64,000 nucleotides of DNA, taken from contig JAHFRW010000002.1 in the NCBI GenBank assembly GCA_023266055.1, forward strand, positions 63,069 to 127,068, read 5' to 3'. Both the position numbers and the translations under genes were made by a program. The DNA is from Gammaproteobacteria bacterium (GTDB lineage Bacteria; Pseudomonadota; Gammaproteobacteria; Ga0077554; Ga007554). Under the pieces are notes generated by a model, which made no database searches, was not told where the DNA came from, and saw only the letters and a list, made by a program, of their open reading frames with translations. Within the stretch, counting starts at the first letter, position 1; each line of letters begins with the position of its first letter. Below are positions 1 through 10,632 of the stretch, piece by piece.

Positions 1-2
1 TG

Positions 3-755
3 CCGGAGTCGCTGCTTGAATCCGAACTATTTGGTTATGCGAAAGGTGCTTTTACCGGCGCTACCAAAAATCACAAGGGTTTATTTGAGGCGGCCGACAG
101 AGGCACCTTGTTCCTGGATGAAATAGGTGACATGCCGCTGGCATTCCAGGCCAAACTGTTGCGGGTATTGCAGGAGCGTGTGGTGCGTCCGGTGGGCTCT
201 ACGCAAGGCGTGCCGATAGATGTGCGTGTTATCTCGGCGTCTCACCGCAATCTCGAAGAGCAGATGGCCAAGGGCGATTTCCGTGAGGATTTATATTACC
301 GGCTGAATGTCGTGACCCTGGAATTACCCGCATTGGCGCAACGGCGTGAAGATATACCGCTGCTTGCGACGCGTTTTCTTGCTCATCTGGCAGATAAAAA
401 TAAAAAGAATCTGGAAGGTTTTTCCTCTGAAGCCATGGAGCTGTTGGTCATTGCGCCGTGGCCGGGAAATGTTCGGCAGCTTCTCAATGTAGTCGAGCAG
501 ATGGTCGCCCTGTCTACGTCGCCGATTGTTCCCGCAAAACTGGTGCAAAAAGCATTGCGCGAGAAATCTTCGGATATCCCGTCGTTGGTGGAAGCCAAGG
601 GGCGCTTTGAGCGGGAATATCTTGCCCAGCTTCTGCAAATTACAAATGGTAATGTGACGCAGGCGGCTCGTCTGGCCAAGCGCAACCGTACTGAATTTTA
701 CAAATTACTGCATCGTCACCATCTTGATCCTGCCTTGTTTAAATCTGCTTCATAA
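3..755 (+). CDS. Sigma54-dependent response regulator (NtrC/GlrR-like), 5' truncated by window start
   Basis: In-frame reading from base 3 gives [45 protein letters not shown] (GAFTGA loop, Walker B), then a Fis-type HTH C-terminus. Confidence 0.9.
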   Translation, partial: PESLLESELFGYAKGAFTGATKNHKGLFEAADRGTLFLDEIGDMPLAFQAKLLRVLQERVVRPVGSTQGVPIDVRVISASHRNLEEQMAKGDFREDLYYRLNVVTLELPALAQRREDIPLLATRFLAHLADKNKKNLEGFSSEAMELLVIAPWPGNVRQLLNVVEQMVALSTSPIVPAKLVQKALREKSSDIPSLVEAKGRFEREYLAQLLQITNGNVTQAARLAKRNRTEFYKLLHRHHLDPALFKSAS

Positions 756-814
756 TCTCGCCCGTTTTTGTTGATCCACGCCAGCCTCTCAGGCTGGAAT
801 CAGTGATATGACGT

Positions 815-858
815 AATGAGGTTTAAGCGTCTCTTTTTTGAGACACTTAAACCTCATT
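815..858. terminator. Long hairpin (19-bp arms, one mismatch, T6 loop) downstream of the response regulator
   Basis: aatgaggtttaagcgtctc-tttttt-gagacacttaaacctcatt. Confidence 0.5.
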
Positions 859-1217
859 AAAATCATGTGGATACCTTTGGCTCCCGAAATTGCGTTTCAA
901 TATGGCAACGCCTGCTGGTCGTTTCGTGGCCATAAATGCTGGTTTTTTGCCATGGCATAGTCTTAAAATCATATTAAATTATTGATATTTAATAATTTAA
1001 TATTTATTGGCACGACACTTGCTTTAATGTAAACAGCTAGGGAGTTTTTATTATCCAGGGATTGGATTTTGTTTACTTGCATGTAAGTGGGATCGTGCTT
1101 TCCCTAAGGAAGGGGTTTTATTTGTCACCCCTCCAGAGGGGGGTGGTGAATAGGGTTATAAGTTACGAGGATGATGTGATGGATAGAGCACTTTTTCGGA
1201 AAAAAAGGAATTTACTT

Positions 1218-1508
1218 ATGTACCATAAAGAAAACGTATTTTTGAACTGGATATTGGTTGGGTTGTTAATTGTTTCTGGTGCCGCTTTTGCTCAAGGTGT
1301 TATGGGTGATGGCAAGGATGCAACACCTGATTTTGCCAAGCTCGATATTGATGCTGATGGTTTTGTAACAGCCGCCGAAGCCCGGCAAGCCTCAGGGCTC
1401 TCCGAGATGTTTGGAAGTGTGGACAGTAACAGTGATGGCAAGCTGGATGCTGGTGAATATGCCGAGTATCAGGCGCAGGTAAAAAGCGGCGCATCTTCGA
1501 GCCATTGA
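1218..1508 (+). CDS. Small secreted EF-hand protein
   Basis: Signal peptide plus two EF-hand loops (DIDADGFVTAAE, DSNSDGKLDAGE); ATG at 1218 fits the signal peptide better than the ORF-track start at 1062. Confidence 0.75.
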   Translation: MYHKENVFLNWILVGLLIVSGAAFAQGVMGDGKDATPDFAKLDIDADGFVTAAEARQASGLSEMFGSVDSNSDGKLDAGEYAEYQAQVKSGASSSH

Positions 1509-1621
1509 GGATATTGCAGTAACTAAAAGTTTCCCTGCCTTTTTTCAAGCGTATCTTTGCTTGAAAATCTGGCTGCTCTTTTCAGAGCGGCATAGGCAGG
1601 CCCGGTGTTTTACCCCCCTTG

Positions 1622-1648
1622 TGCGGCTGAATAAGCCGCATTTTTTTT
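1622..1648 (+). terminator. Rho-independent terminator
   Basis: tgcggct-gaata-agccgca followed by T8. Confidence 0.8.
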
Positions 1649-1858
1649 GCCTGTTCTTAATGAGGGCGGGGGAGATCGGGCGTTACCCTTGATGTATATT
1701 CATGATAGTATTACCCTCTTTGCCAGAGAAAGTTCGGGTAATTTCGTCCTGATGTTTTCAGGCTGACATAAGACGAAGCGCATGGCCCTGTAATGTTACG
1801 TGTGTTTTCATCATTCGGTGTGTGAACCTAGATGGCGTCATGTTAATAGTATTGAAGA

Positions 1859-2326
1859 ATGGTGGGGAGCCCTCTGGCGGTGTATCAATTTCAATGGCCT
1901 GTACGGGTTTACTACGAAGATACTGATAGCGGTGGTGTGGTCTACTATGCTAATTATCTGAAATTCATGGAGCGGGCGCGCAGTGAGTGGTTGCGTAGCC
2001 TGGGTGTGGAACAAGATGCTCTGCTGGCCCGCGAAGGCGTGATTTTTGCGGTTCGGTCGGCGCACCTGGAGTATCTGAAGCCGGCACATTTCAATGATCT
2101 ACTGTCCGTGAGCGTCATTGTTGAGCAGTGGGGGCGCGCCAGTATCACTTTTGAGCAGCAGGTGGTGCGATCTGCCACGCCACCTGTCCGCCATGACAAT
2201 GACCGGGAACCCCTGTTATGTTGTACCGGGCGTGTTAAAATCGCTTGTCTGGATAGCAGTACCTTGCGCGCTCGTCCTATCCCGTCTACTATCCGCACAA
2301 GAATTTCTGTTGGAGATGTTTCGTGA
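1859..2326 (+). CDS. ybgC: Tol-Pal system-associated acyl-CoA thioesterase
   Basis: 4HBT hotdog protein (VYYEDTDSGGVVYYANYLKFMERAR), first gene of the tol-pal cluster. Confidence 0.92.
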   Translation: MVGSPLAVYQFQWPVRVYYEDTDSGGVVYYANYLKFMERARSEWLRSLGVEQDALLAREGVIFAVRSAHLEYLKPAHFNDLLSVSVIVEQWGRASITFEQQVVRSATPPVRHDNDREPLLCCTGRVKIACLDSSTLRARPIPSTIRTRISVGDVS

Positions 2327-3006
2327 CTGCTGATTTATCGTTGTTGCACCTGGTTGTTAATGCCAGCGTGTTAGTGCAGCTGGTGATGTTGTTATTGCTG
2401 GTAATATCCGTGGTGTCATGGAGCATGATTTTTCGCAAATGGGCCGCGATGAAAAATGCCCGTCGGGCGGCGGTTGAGTTTGAAACACGGTTCTGGTCAG
2501 GCAGTGATTTAAACAGCCTGTATCGCGAAGTGACCCAAAAACAGGGAGCCTTGTCGGGCCTGGAAGGCATTTTTGGAGCGGGTTTCAAGGAGTTTGCACA
2601 ATTACGTAAACAGTCGAGTGCTGATCCGATGGCTGTGCTGGAAGGGTCTCAGCGCGCCATGCGTGTGGCGCTGAGTCGCGAGATTGACGTGCTGGAAACA
2701 CATTTGCCGTTTCTTGCGACCGTCGGTTCCACCAGTCCTTATATCGGTCTGTTTGGCACCGTGTGGGGGATCATGAATTCATTCCGTGGCTTGGGTAACG
2801 TGCATCAGGCAACGCTGGCGATGGTCGCTCCCGGTATTGCCGAGGCGCTGATCGCGACGGCCATGGGGCTGTTTGCGGCGATACCGGCAGTGATTGCCTA
2901 TAATCGTTACAATAATGATGTGGAGCGCCTGATTAATCGTTATGAAACCTTTCTTGATGAATTTTCTACGCTCTTGCAGCGGCATGCTCATCAGGCTGTG
3001 GGATAG
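2323..3006 (+). CDS. tolQ: Tol-Pal system protein TolQ
   Basis: MotA/TolQ/ExbB family, GTVWGIMNSF motif, synteny. Confidence 0.96.
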   Translation: MTADLSLLHLVVNASVLVQLVMLLLLVISVVSWSMIFRKWAAMKNARRAAVEFETRFWSGSDLNSLYREVTQKQGALSGLEGIFGAGFKEFAQLRKQSSADPMAVLEGSQRAMRVALSREIDVLETHLPFLATVGSTSPYIGLFGTVWGIMNSFRGLGNVHQATLAMVAPGIAEALIATAMGLFAAIPAVIAYNRYNNDVERLINRYETFLDEFSTLLQRHAHQAVG

Positions 3007-3082
3007 TGCGCATGTTGAGTGAACTGTACAGGCATTCTCCGGCGCGATCATTGCGCGCATTTATAACATACCCAGGTTAGCC

Positions 3083-3517
3083 ATGGCACGCCCCCGTATC
3101 CGCAAGCGCCCCATGGCTGAAATCAACGTCGTGCCCTACATTGATGTTATGTTGGTGCTGTTGGTTATTTTCATGATTACGGCACCTTTGCTCACGCAGG
3201 GTGTCAAAGTGGAGTTGCCCAGGGCAGATGCCGCGCCGGTGGAAAATGAAAACGAGGAGCCCCTGATCGTTACCATAGATGCTGCGGGAAATTATCATTT
3301 GAACATTGGCGATGATAACCGCAAAGGGGTTGAAGCTGAGGTGTTAAAAAAACGGGTTTCTATCGTGTTGCGGCGTAAACCCGGGACGCAGGTGCTGGTG
3401 CGGGGTGACAAGGATGTGAATTACGGTAAAGTCATTACGGCCATGGCGCTGCTGAAGCAGGCGGGTGTAGAAAGTGTGGGGCTGGTAACCGAACCTGCAG
3501 ATAAAGTAACCCGATAA
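3083..3517 (+). CDS. tolR: Tol-Pal system protein TolR
   Basis: MAEINVVPYIDVMLVLLVIFM, ExbD/TolR family. Confidence 0.96.
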   Translation: MARPRIRKRPMAEINVVPYIDVMLVLLVIFMITAPLLTQGVKVELPRADAAPVENENEEPLIVTIDAAGNYHLNIGDDNRKGVEAEVLKKRVSIVLRRKPGTQVLVRGDKDVNYGKVITAMALLKQAGVESVGLVTEPADKVTR

Positions 3518-3519
3518 TC

Positions 3520-4425
3520 ATGCATGGTTATACCCGCATGACTACAAAGGAATCTTCGAGTTCGCACGTACCCAATTTACGTGCGGTAGGCTATGCAGTG
3601 CTGGTGCATGTGGCATTAATTGCGTTGCTGGTAGTGAGCCTGGACTGGGCACCTAAAGTGACCTCCAAACCCCCGATGCAGGTCATGCAGGCCGTGGTCA
3701 TGGATGAACCGCAGTTGCTGCGTGCTTCAGCTAAAAAAGAGCCTGACCCACGCCCGCAGGAGCAGGAACGATTACAGGCACAGAAAGAACAACAGCGTCG
3801 TGAGGAACAAAAACAGCAGGAGCGTGTCCAACAGCAGGCCGAGGAAAAAGAGCAGCAAAAACGGACTATTGCCGGGCAGGAAGTGCTCAAGAAGCAGCAG
3901 GCCCTGCGTCAGGAAAACCTGAAAAAAGAGCAGGAAGTGCGGGAAAAGCAGGCGGCACAGGAAAAAAAGGACAAACAGACCGCCGAGCTGGAGGCAAAAC
4001 GTAAAGCCGAGGCAGAGCATCAGGCGGAACAAAAGCGCCGTGCCGAAAACAAGCGTCGTATTGAAGCGGAAGAAGACGCCTTGCAGGAACAGCTTGCGGC
4101 AGAGCAGCAACGTCGTGATAGTGAGCGTGAAAGAGCAGCAAAAACAGCGCTGGCTAAATTCAGCATACTCATCAAGCAAAAAGTAGAGCGCAACTGGTTG
4201 CGTCCACAAACGGCGCGCCAGGGGATGTCATGCAAAGTGCTGGTGCGTTTGACTGCCAAGGGTGAAGTATTGCTGGCGCGCGTGGTAGAAAGCAGCGGTG
4301 ACACTGCCTATGATCGGTCAGTGGAAGCGGCCGTATATAAAGCTTCACCGTTGCCGTTGCCTCCGGACGTGACGTTATTTGATTATTTTCGTGAAATTAA
4401 TTTTGTATTCAAACCCGAAGAGTAA
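3520..4425 (+). CDS. tolA: Cell envelope integrity protein TolA
   Basis: N-terminal TM, long charged helical region, TonB-like C-terminal domain. Confidence 0.94.
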   Translation: MHGYTRMTTKESSSSHVPNLRAVGYAVLVHVALIALLVVSLDWAPKVTSKPPMQVMQAVVMDEPQLLRASAKKEPDPRPQEQERLQAQKEQQRREEQKQQERVQQQAEEKEQQKRTIAGQEVLKKQQALRQENLKKEQEVREKQAAQEKKDKQTAELEAKRKAEAEHQAEQKRRAENKRRIEAEEDALQEQLAAEQQRRDSERERAAKTALAKFSILIKQKVERNWLRPQTARQGMSCKVLVRLTAKGEVLLARVVESSGDTAYDRSVEAAVYKASPLPLPPDVTLFDYFREINFVFKPEE

Positions 4426-4428
4426 GGC

Positions 4429-5736
4429 ATGATATTGCGGAAAATAACACTGTTGTTTTTGTTGCTGGGCATGGTGTTGACGCACCCCGCCCGCAGCGCG
4501 CTGACGATTGAAATTACCGGGGGTACGGAAGGCGCTCAACCGATTGCGATTGTGCCGTTTGGCTGGGACGGCGGAGGTGGATTGCCGGCGGATGTTGCCG
4601 AGATTATTGCTGCTGATTTGCATCGTAGCGGTCATTTTGCCCCATTGCCCAAAGAGGATTTGATTTCGCAGCCGCATGAAGGGCCGCGCATTAATTTTGC
4701 GGACTGGCGAGCGTTGGGTACGCCTAATATTGTGGTGGGTAAAATACGCCCCTCAGGCGGTGGTTATATGGTGCAGTTTCAATTATTTGATGTCTTCAAG
4801 GGCGTTCAGCTGACGGGTTACAGTATTGCGTCGAATGCTCAGGAGTTGCGCCGTACGGCCCATCAAATCAGTGATCTGATTTATGAAACGCTTACCGGGC
4901 AGCCCGGTGCGTTCGCAACTCGGATCGCGTACGTTACCGAGACCCAAGTGGGAGGGAAGAGCCGTTATTCATTGTACGTGGCGGATGCGGATGGCTACAA
5001 TCCGATTCCTGTACTGCATTCTCCTGCGCCCTTGATGTCGCCCAGCTGGTCGCCGGATGGCAAGCAATTAGCCTATGTGTCGTTTGAGCGTCATCGCTCT
5101 GAAATCTATATTCATGACCTTGCCACGCGGCAGCGTGATCTGGTGGCTTCTTCGCAGGGCCTCAATAGTGCGCCGGCATGGTCGCAGGATGGGCGGCGCA
5201 TGGCATTGGTGTTATCCAAGGACGGCAATCCCGAGATTTATATTTTAAATATAAAAGACAAGACATTGTATCGAGTCACAAACAACCCGGCGATTGATAC
5301 TGAACCTTCCTGGATGCCGGGGGGTACCCAATTGGTATTTACTTCAGATCGTGGGGGTAAGCCCCAGATTTATCAGGTTTCTGTTAATGGTGGAAAATCG
5401 AAACGCCTCACATTTGAGGGGGACTATAACGCGCATGGCGTCGTGTCGCCGGATGGGCGCTTCCTGACCATGGTGACTGGGCAGGGGAGTCGTTTCCGTA
5501 TTGCAGTTCAAAATCTAAGCAACAACGAGTTGCGTATTTTAACCGATACGCGGCTTGATGAGTCCCCGAGTTTCGCCCCCAACGGTGCTATAATTGTGTA
5601 TGCTACCGAGGTGGGTAATCGGGGGGTATTGGCAATGGTGTCTCTGGACGGCGCTGTGCGTCAGCGCCTCACTCAGACAGAAGGGGATGCGCGCGAGCCT
5701 GCGTGGGGGCCGCAGACCCATCGTATTAAACCGTAA
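4429..5736 (+). CDS. tolB: Tol-Pal system beta-propeller protein TolB
   Basis: PD40 repeats (SPSWSPDGKQLAYVS), synteny. Confidence 0.96.
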   Translation: MILRKITLLFLLLGMVLTHPARSALTIEITGGTEGAQPIAIVPFGWDGGGGLPADVAEIIAADLHRSGHFAPLPKEDLISQPHEGPRINFADWRALGTPNIVVGKIRPSGGGYMVQFQLFDVFKGVQLTGYSIASNAQELRRTAHQISDLIYETLTGQPGAFATRIAYVTETQVGGKSRYSLYVADADGYNPIPVLHSPAPLMSPSWSPDGKQLAYVSFERHRSEIYIHDLATRQRDLVASSQGLNSAPAWSQDGRRMALVLSKDGNPEIYILNIKDKTLYRVTNNPAIDTEPSWMPGGTQLVFTSDRGGKPQIYQVSVNGGKSKRLTFEGDYNAHGVVSPDGRFLTMVTGQGSRFRIAVQNLSNNELRILTDTRLDESPSFAPNGAIIVYATEVGNRGVLAMVSLDGAVRQRLTQTEGDAREPAWGPQTHRIKP

Positions 5737-5772
5737 TTAATTAAAATGTAAAAAATAAAGGAGCATGTTTTT

Positions 5773-6336
5773 ATGAAGCGTTATATGAACTTATTAATGG
5801 TTTTGGTTCCTGTAGCCGTGCTGGCGGGGTGTTCATCAACAAAAGTGGCAGAAAAACCCGCACCGGTAGAAGATCGTACCGCCGCTGTAGCCACTACAAA
5901 ACCCTCTGCACCAGTAACTTCGGGTGTTGAGGTGCTTGCGGCACCTGACAAGGGGAATTTTTCAGGAGATGCAGTGGTTGATCCGATGAAGGATGCCACA
6001 GGCCTGCTCGGCAAAAAAGTCGTTTACTTCAAGTTTGATAGCAGTGAGATTCTTGACGATGGTCTTGCCATTGTTGATGCACACGCTGCCCATATGATTA
6101 AAAACACCAAGCTCTCGATAACGCTGGAAGGCCATGCTGATGAGCGTGGTTCACGTGAGTATAATCTTGCGCTGGGTGAAAACCGCGCCAAATCGGTCCA
6201 GCAATTGATGCAGCTTCGCGGTGTACCCGCCAGCCGAATCAGTGTTGTCAGTTTTGGTGAGGAACGTGCAATCGATATGGGACATGACGAGTCCGCATGG
6301 GCCAAAAATCGTCGCGTTGAACTGGTTTACAAGTAA
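5773..6336 (+). CDS. pal: Peptidoglycan-associated lipoprotein Pal
   Basis: Lipobox LAGC, OmpA-like domain (LEGHADERGSREYNLALGENRA). Confidence 0.96.
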   Translation: MKRYMNLLMVLVPVAVLAGCSSTKVAEKPAPVEDRTAAVATTKPSAPVTSGVEVLAAPDKGNFSGDAVVDPMKDATGLLGKKVVYFKFDSSEILDDGLAIVDAHAAHMIKNTKLSITLEGHADERGSREYNLALGENRAKSVQQLMQLRGVPASRISVVSFGEERAIDMGHDESAWAKNRRVELVYK

Positions 6337-6353
6337 CGAGAATTAAAATAATC

Positions 6354-7262
6354 GTGATGCGGGGGTGGCAGGTTTATGTAGGTGTGATGGTGCTGGCGGC
6401 AGCCAATTTGAGCCTGACTACGTTGGCTCATGGTGCTGCCCCGGTGGTCAATCCACCTTCTTCCATTGTGTCGGTTGCACCGCCGCCAGCCGCGCCTGAT
6501 AAGGTGGCGACGCTTGAAGCGCGTGTTGCCAAGCTCGAGTTGTTGCTGCAAAGTCAGGTGTTGGCGGATATGCTGGTGCAATTGACAAAATTGCAGGAAG
6601 AAACGCAACGTCTGAACGGTGTTGCTGAACTGCATGCACATGAAATAGACGGTATTAATAAGCGTCAGCGTGATGCTTATCTCGATATTGACCGTCGTCT
6701 ACGAGAGGTCGAGAAGGGATTGGCCGCCAGAGAGGCATCGCCTCGTGTCGATTCCGATATGGAAAAGGGGGCGGTGTTATCGGTTCCTTCGGGCACGCCG
6801 GCGGTGGTGGCCTCGCCACCGCAGGCGTCTGCGTCGGCAAAAGGTTCAGCGCCTGCCATCAAGGCGCTGGATGTTCCGCGGGAGCAGGTCATGTATCAGC
6901 GGGCGCTGGATGCCCTGAAGGCAGGTCGTCATGATCAGGCCATTACCGATTTTCAGGAGTTTCTGGTTCAGTATGGCAAGAGTGATTTTGCCAGTAATGC
7001 GTACTATTGGTTAGGTGAAGCCAATTATGCGACACGTCGCTATGAGGCGGCGGCAACGCATTTCAGGAAAATCATTGAAGCGTATCCGGACAGCAATAAA
7101 ATTGCCGATTCCAGACTGAAACTGGGATTTACCCATTATGAAATGGGAGAGCGCGAGCAGGCACGCAAAATATTAAATGAGGTTGTTTCACTCTATCCTA
7201 ATACCCGGGCGGCCCAATTGGCGAACGAGCGTTTGCAGAAGATAAAAAGCGACAGTAGATAA
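6354..7262 (+). CDS. cpoB: Cell division coordinator CpoB (YbgF), TPR protein
   Basis: N-terminal coiled coil plus C-terminal TPRs (QRALDALKAGRHDQAITDFQEFL), directly after pal. Confidence 0.92.
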   Translation: MMRGWQVYVGVMVLAAANLSLTTLAHGAAPVVNPPSSIVSVAPPPAAPDKVATLEARVAKLELLLQSQVLADMLVQLTKLQEETQRLNGVAELHAHEIDGINKRQRDAYLDIDRRLREVEKGLAAREASPRVDSDMEKGAVLSVPSGTPAVVASPPQASASAKGSAPAIKALDVPREQVMYQRALDALKAGRHDQAITDFQEFLVQYGKSDFASNAYYWLGEANYATRRYEAAATHFRKIIEAYPDSNKIADSRLKLGFTHYEMGEREQARKILNEVVSLYPNTRAAQLANERLQKIKSDSR

Positions 7263-7282
7263 ATTTTCGTGCGCTGTGCCTC

Positions 7283-8014
7283 GTGTGCAGTTGTACTAAT
7301 GGCGTGACAATGCACCCCGTACCTCATCAGACAGCCATGCCGGACGCCGGGCAACCCCTGCAATCAAAAAGCCAGACAAGCCTGCGTATCACGGAAATAT
7401 TTTATTCGCTGCAAGGCGAAACGCGCACGGTCGGGTTACCTACGGTATTTGTGCGCCTGACAGGTTGTCCTCTGCGTTGCCAGTATTGTGACACGGCATA
7501 TGCATTTCAGGGTGGGCAATCCATGTCGTTGCCAGAGGTGCTCTCCCAGGTGGCGGGCTACGCACCGCATTATGTCACGGTTACCGGTGGCGAGCCGCTG
7601 GCACAAAAAGCCTGTCTGCATTTATTGAGTGCGCTGTGTGACGCAGGATATGAAGTATCACTTGAAACCAGTGGTGCTCTGGATGTGTCAGCGGTGGACG
7701 CACGCGTTATCAAGGTGGTGGATCTTAAAACACCCGATTCCGGTGAGTCAGATAAAAATCTGTATGATAATGTTGAGCATCTTGCGCAACACGATCAGGT
7801 GAAGTTTGTGTTATGTAGTCGGGAAGATTATCTGTGGGCCAAGGACATTATGGCACGTTATAATCTGGTTACCCGCTGTGAAATCCTGTTTTCACCCAGC
7901 CATCAACAGATGACCGCTACCCTGTTGGCAGACTGGATTCTCCAGGATCGTCTACCCGTACGTTTACAGATTCAGCTGCATAAATATCTGTGGGGTAATA
8001 CGCCTGGCAAGTAG
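7283..8014 (+). CDS. queE: 7-carboxy-7-deazaguanine synthase
   Basis: Radical SAM CPLRCQYCDTAYAF; next to queC. Confidence 0.93.
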   Translation: MCSCTNGVTMHPVPHQTAMPDAGQPLQSKSQTSLRITEIFYSLQGETRTVGLPTVFVRLTGCPLRCQYCDTAYAFQGGQSMSLPEVLSQVAGYAPHYVTVTGGEPLAQKACLHLLSALCDAGYEVSLETSGALDVSAVDARVIKVVDLKTPDSGESDKNLYDNVEHLAQHDQVKFVLCSREDYLWAKDIMARYNLVTRCEILFSPSHQQMTATLLADWILQDRLPVRLQIQLHKYLWGNTPGK

Positions 8015-8035
8015 TGGCGGATACAGATACAAAAG

Positions 8036-8749
8036 ATGAAACAGCCAGAACCGCAAATAAGACAATCACAACAGAAAGCCGTGGTATTAGTCTCCGGGGG
8101 ACTCGATTCGGCGACCATTTTGGCGTTGGCTCATTCTCAGGGTTTTGTTTGCCATGCATTGAGCTTTGATTATGGTCAGCGCCATCGTGCTGAACTGGTG
8201 GCCGCCGCAGCGCTTGCAAAGACATTGGGCGCGATCGAGTACAAGACGATAACGCTGGATCTGGCGGGCATAGGTGGTTCGGCACTGACTGACGCTTCAA
8301 TTGCCGTGCCTGAACTGCCTACAGAAGGCATTCCCGTGACCTATGTGCCGGCACGGAATACCGTGTTTCTGGCATTGGCATTGGGATGGGCTGAGGTATT
8401 GCAGGCAAACAATATTTTTATTGGCGTTAACGCGGTGGATTACTCGGGTTATCCGGATTGCCGGCCGGAATATATCGCTGCATTTCAAGCGTTGGCTAAT
8501 CTGGCGACCCGGGCAGGTGTGGAGGGCCAGCCCATTACGATTCAAACACCGTTGTTATCACTGTCCAAGGCCGAGATTATTAAGGAAGGACTTCGTTTAG
8601 GGGTGAATTACAGTTTAACAGTATCATGTTATGCCGCTGACGATCAGGGGCGTGCATGCGGGGTGTGTGACGCCTGCCGTCTGCGGAGAGCGGGCTTCCA
8701 GGCGGCGGGGTTAGCCGATCCTACCCGTTATCGCTCATCGGATTCCTGA
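8036..8749 (+). CDS. queC: 7-cyano-7-deazaguanine synthase
   Basis: [18 protein letters not shown]-loop and C-terminal Cys cluster. Confidence 0.95.
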   Translation: MKQPEPQIRQSQQKAVVLVSGGLDSATILALAHSQGFVCHALSFDYGQRHRAELVAAAALAKTLGAIEYKTITLDLAGIGGSALTDASIAVPELPTEGIPVTYVPARNTVFLALALGWAEVLQANNIFIGVNAVDYSGYPDCRPEYIAAFQALANLATRAGVEGQPITIQTPLLSLSKAEIIKEGLRLGVNYSLTVSCYAADDQGRACGVCDACRLRRAGFQAAGLADPTRYRSSDS

Positions 8750-8871
8750 TTTTTCACTTTAAACGGTAGTCGAGCGGTCACAATGGCGGTATAATAATGC
8801 CGCTTCAATCGATACGGTAGACGAGCCCTTGTGGGTTATCTCGCCGTTATCAAGTCAGTTTTTTCTCTCAT

Positions 8872-8947
8872 GGGCCGTTAGCTCAGTCGGTAGAGCAGCG
8901 GACTTTTAATCCGTTGGTCGCTGGTTCGACCCCAGCACGGCCCACCA
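8872..8947 (+). tRNA. tRNA-Lys (UUU)
   Basis: 76-nt cloverleaf, acceptor gggccgt/acggccc, anticodon loop CTTTTAA, encoded CCA. Confidence 0.97.
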
Positions 8948-9021
8948 ATCAAATCACACCTCTGGCCAGATATCCTGTCCGATGTGGATGATTCTCACGC
9001 ATGGCGGGTATCCCTGTCATT

Positions 9022-10632
9022 TTACAACGACTGATGTTTACTCCATTTTTTGATCTGCTCACATAGCGTTTGAGCCGATACCAAAGGTTGGGTTACTGTA
9101 ATCGTCAATACGCGTGCCATTTCTGCAGCAGTGAGTGGCTCGTGGTGGGCAAGCTGATGTTCCAGTACCTCAAGATCGGCATCCGATGCATCATGGCCGT
9201 CACGCATGCGTTGGATAATACGGGTGCGTAATACGGCTTCAGGTGCCTGAAAATCAAGAATGATAAAGGGTATCTTCATGTTATCAGCAAGGCGATGAAA
9301 TAATTCGCGTTGTTCCTGCGTCAGGAAAGCGGCATCAATGATGACCGGATAGCCCGATTGGATCACGGTATGTGCAAGATCAGCCAGATAAGCATAGGTG
9401 CGTTGGCTGGCAGCGGTGGTGTACAGACCCCTGTTAATGCTGGGTGATGAACGTGCTTGCAGTGGAAGATGAGCTATCCGTTTGCGTTCGATGTCCGAGC
9501 GCAGGCGAATGGCGCCCAGTGATTCAAGTAATAACTGAGTACATGTGGTTTTTCCTGACCCCGACAGGCCATGGGTGATGATCAGGGGCGTGCCATGGCG
9601 CTGTGTATAATGTTCGGCCAGGTTGACGTAATTTTTGTATTGCTGGTAAGCGATGGGTTGCTGAGCCGGGTTAACCTGTACCTGTACCTGTTGCGTTATG
9701 CGTATACAGGCTACCTTGGCACGCACCAGGGCGCGATATACTTGATAGTAACGTAATACCTGTAGTCCGGCGTAATCTCCGGTGAGTTGTAAATAAGCAT
9801 TCAGAAAGCGCCATGCCAGTGCCTGGTGAGTGTGGCTATCGAGATCCATGGTCAGAAAAGTGATTTCACTGATGACGTCTATCCAGCGCAGATTTTCGTT
9901 GAATTCCAGGCAATCAAACAGGATGATGCTGCCTTGCAGCAACGCCATGTTTCCCAAATGCATATCGCCATGACACTCCCGAATGAAGTGATTATTTTTT
10001 CGCGATTGGAAGATGGATTCATGCCGATGGAATTCGGCCTCACTCCAGATACGTAGTTGCTCGAGCTGGTTAATATCGAGCGTGGTCGTCAGGTGTGGCT
10101 GGATTTGTGAAAAATTTTCCATGACGGGTTGATGGATTTTTGCAGGTAGTCCATACAGGGAGTCTGGTTCTGCAATGGCGATGCTATCGTGAAACACCGA
10201 CACAATTTCAGCAAGCTGATCAATATGTGTTGATAGTAGCCGCCCCTGGGCGACCATGTGATCCAGCTGCGCTTGTTGTGAAAACTGCTGCATTTTCACG
10301 GCGTATTCGATCGGTGCGCCTGAGCCGCCGAGCATGGGGCTATTTTCATTGCCAGTGATGGTAATCACCCCAAGGTATATATGTGGCGCGAGGCGTCGAT
10401 TCAGACGTAATTCCTCGGTGCAATAGTAATGGCGTTTTTCAAGTGTTGAAAAATCCAGAAAGCCCAGGTTCAGGGGTTTTTTTATTTTGTAGGCATATTG
10501 CCCGGTTAGTAATACCCATGAAATATGGGTTTCGATAATTTCAAAACCCTGTACAGGGTGGTTATATAACGCAGGATTTTGCAATGCGTACAGAAGCGTA
10601 GTCGTGGTGGCGGAATCCGTGGTATTCATCAA
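9022..10632 (-). CDS. Fusion of aminoglycoside-phosphotransferase-like domain and P-loop kinase (COG2187/COG0645 type)
   Basis: CHGDMHLGNMALL phosphotransferase motif and THGLSGSGKTTCTQLLLE Walker A; ATG at 10629 overlaps the upstream small ORF's stop. Confidence 0.85.
   Translation of the reverse strand: MMNTTDSATTTTLLYALQNPALYNHPVQGFEIIETHISWVLLTGQYAYKIKKPLNLGFLDFSTLEKRHYYCTEELRLNRRLAPHIYLGVITITGNENSPMLGGSGAPIEYAVKMQQFSQQAQLDHMVAQGRLLSTHIDQLAEIVSVFHDSIAIAEPDSLYGLPAKIHQPVMENFSQIQPHLTTTLDINQLEQLRIWSEAEFHRHESIFQSRKNNHFIRECHGDMHLGNMALLQGSIILFDCLEFNENLRWIDVISEITFLTMDLDSHTHQALAWRFLNAYLQLTGDYAGLQVLRYYQVYRALVRAKVACIRITQQVQVQVNPAQQPIAYQQYKNYVNLAEHYTQRHGTPLIITHGLSGSGKTTCTQLLLESLGAIRLRSDIERKRIAHLPLQARSSPSINRGLYTTAASQRTYAYLADLAHTVIQSGYPVIIDAAFLTQEQRELFHRLADNMKIPFIILDFQAPEAVLRTRIIQRMRDGHDASDADLEVLEHQLAHHEPLTAAEMARVLTITVTQPLVSAQTLCEQIKKWSKHQSL

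Noticed and set aside
1062-1217. N-terminal extension of the EF-hand ORF
   Set aside because: A signal peptide follows Met at 1218; the upstream part contains hairpin-like runs and no conserved features
3591-4304. Several ORFs opposite tolA, including a Leu/Phe-rich one at 3772-4209
   Set aside because: Antisense shadow of tolA's Gln/Lys/Glu/Ala-rich codons; tolA is fully supported by motif and synteny
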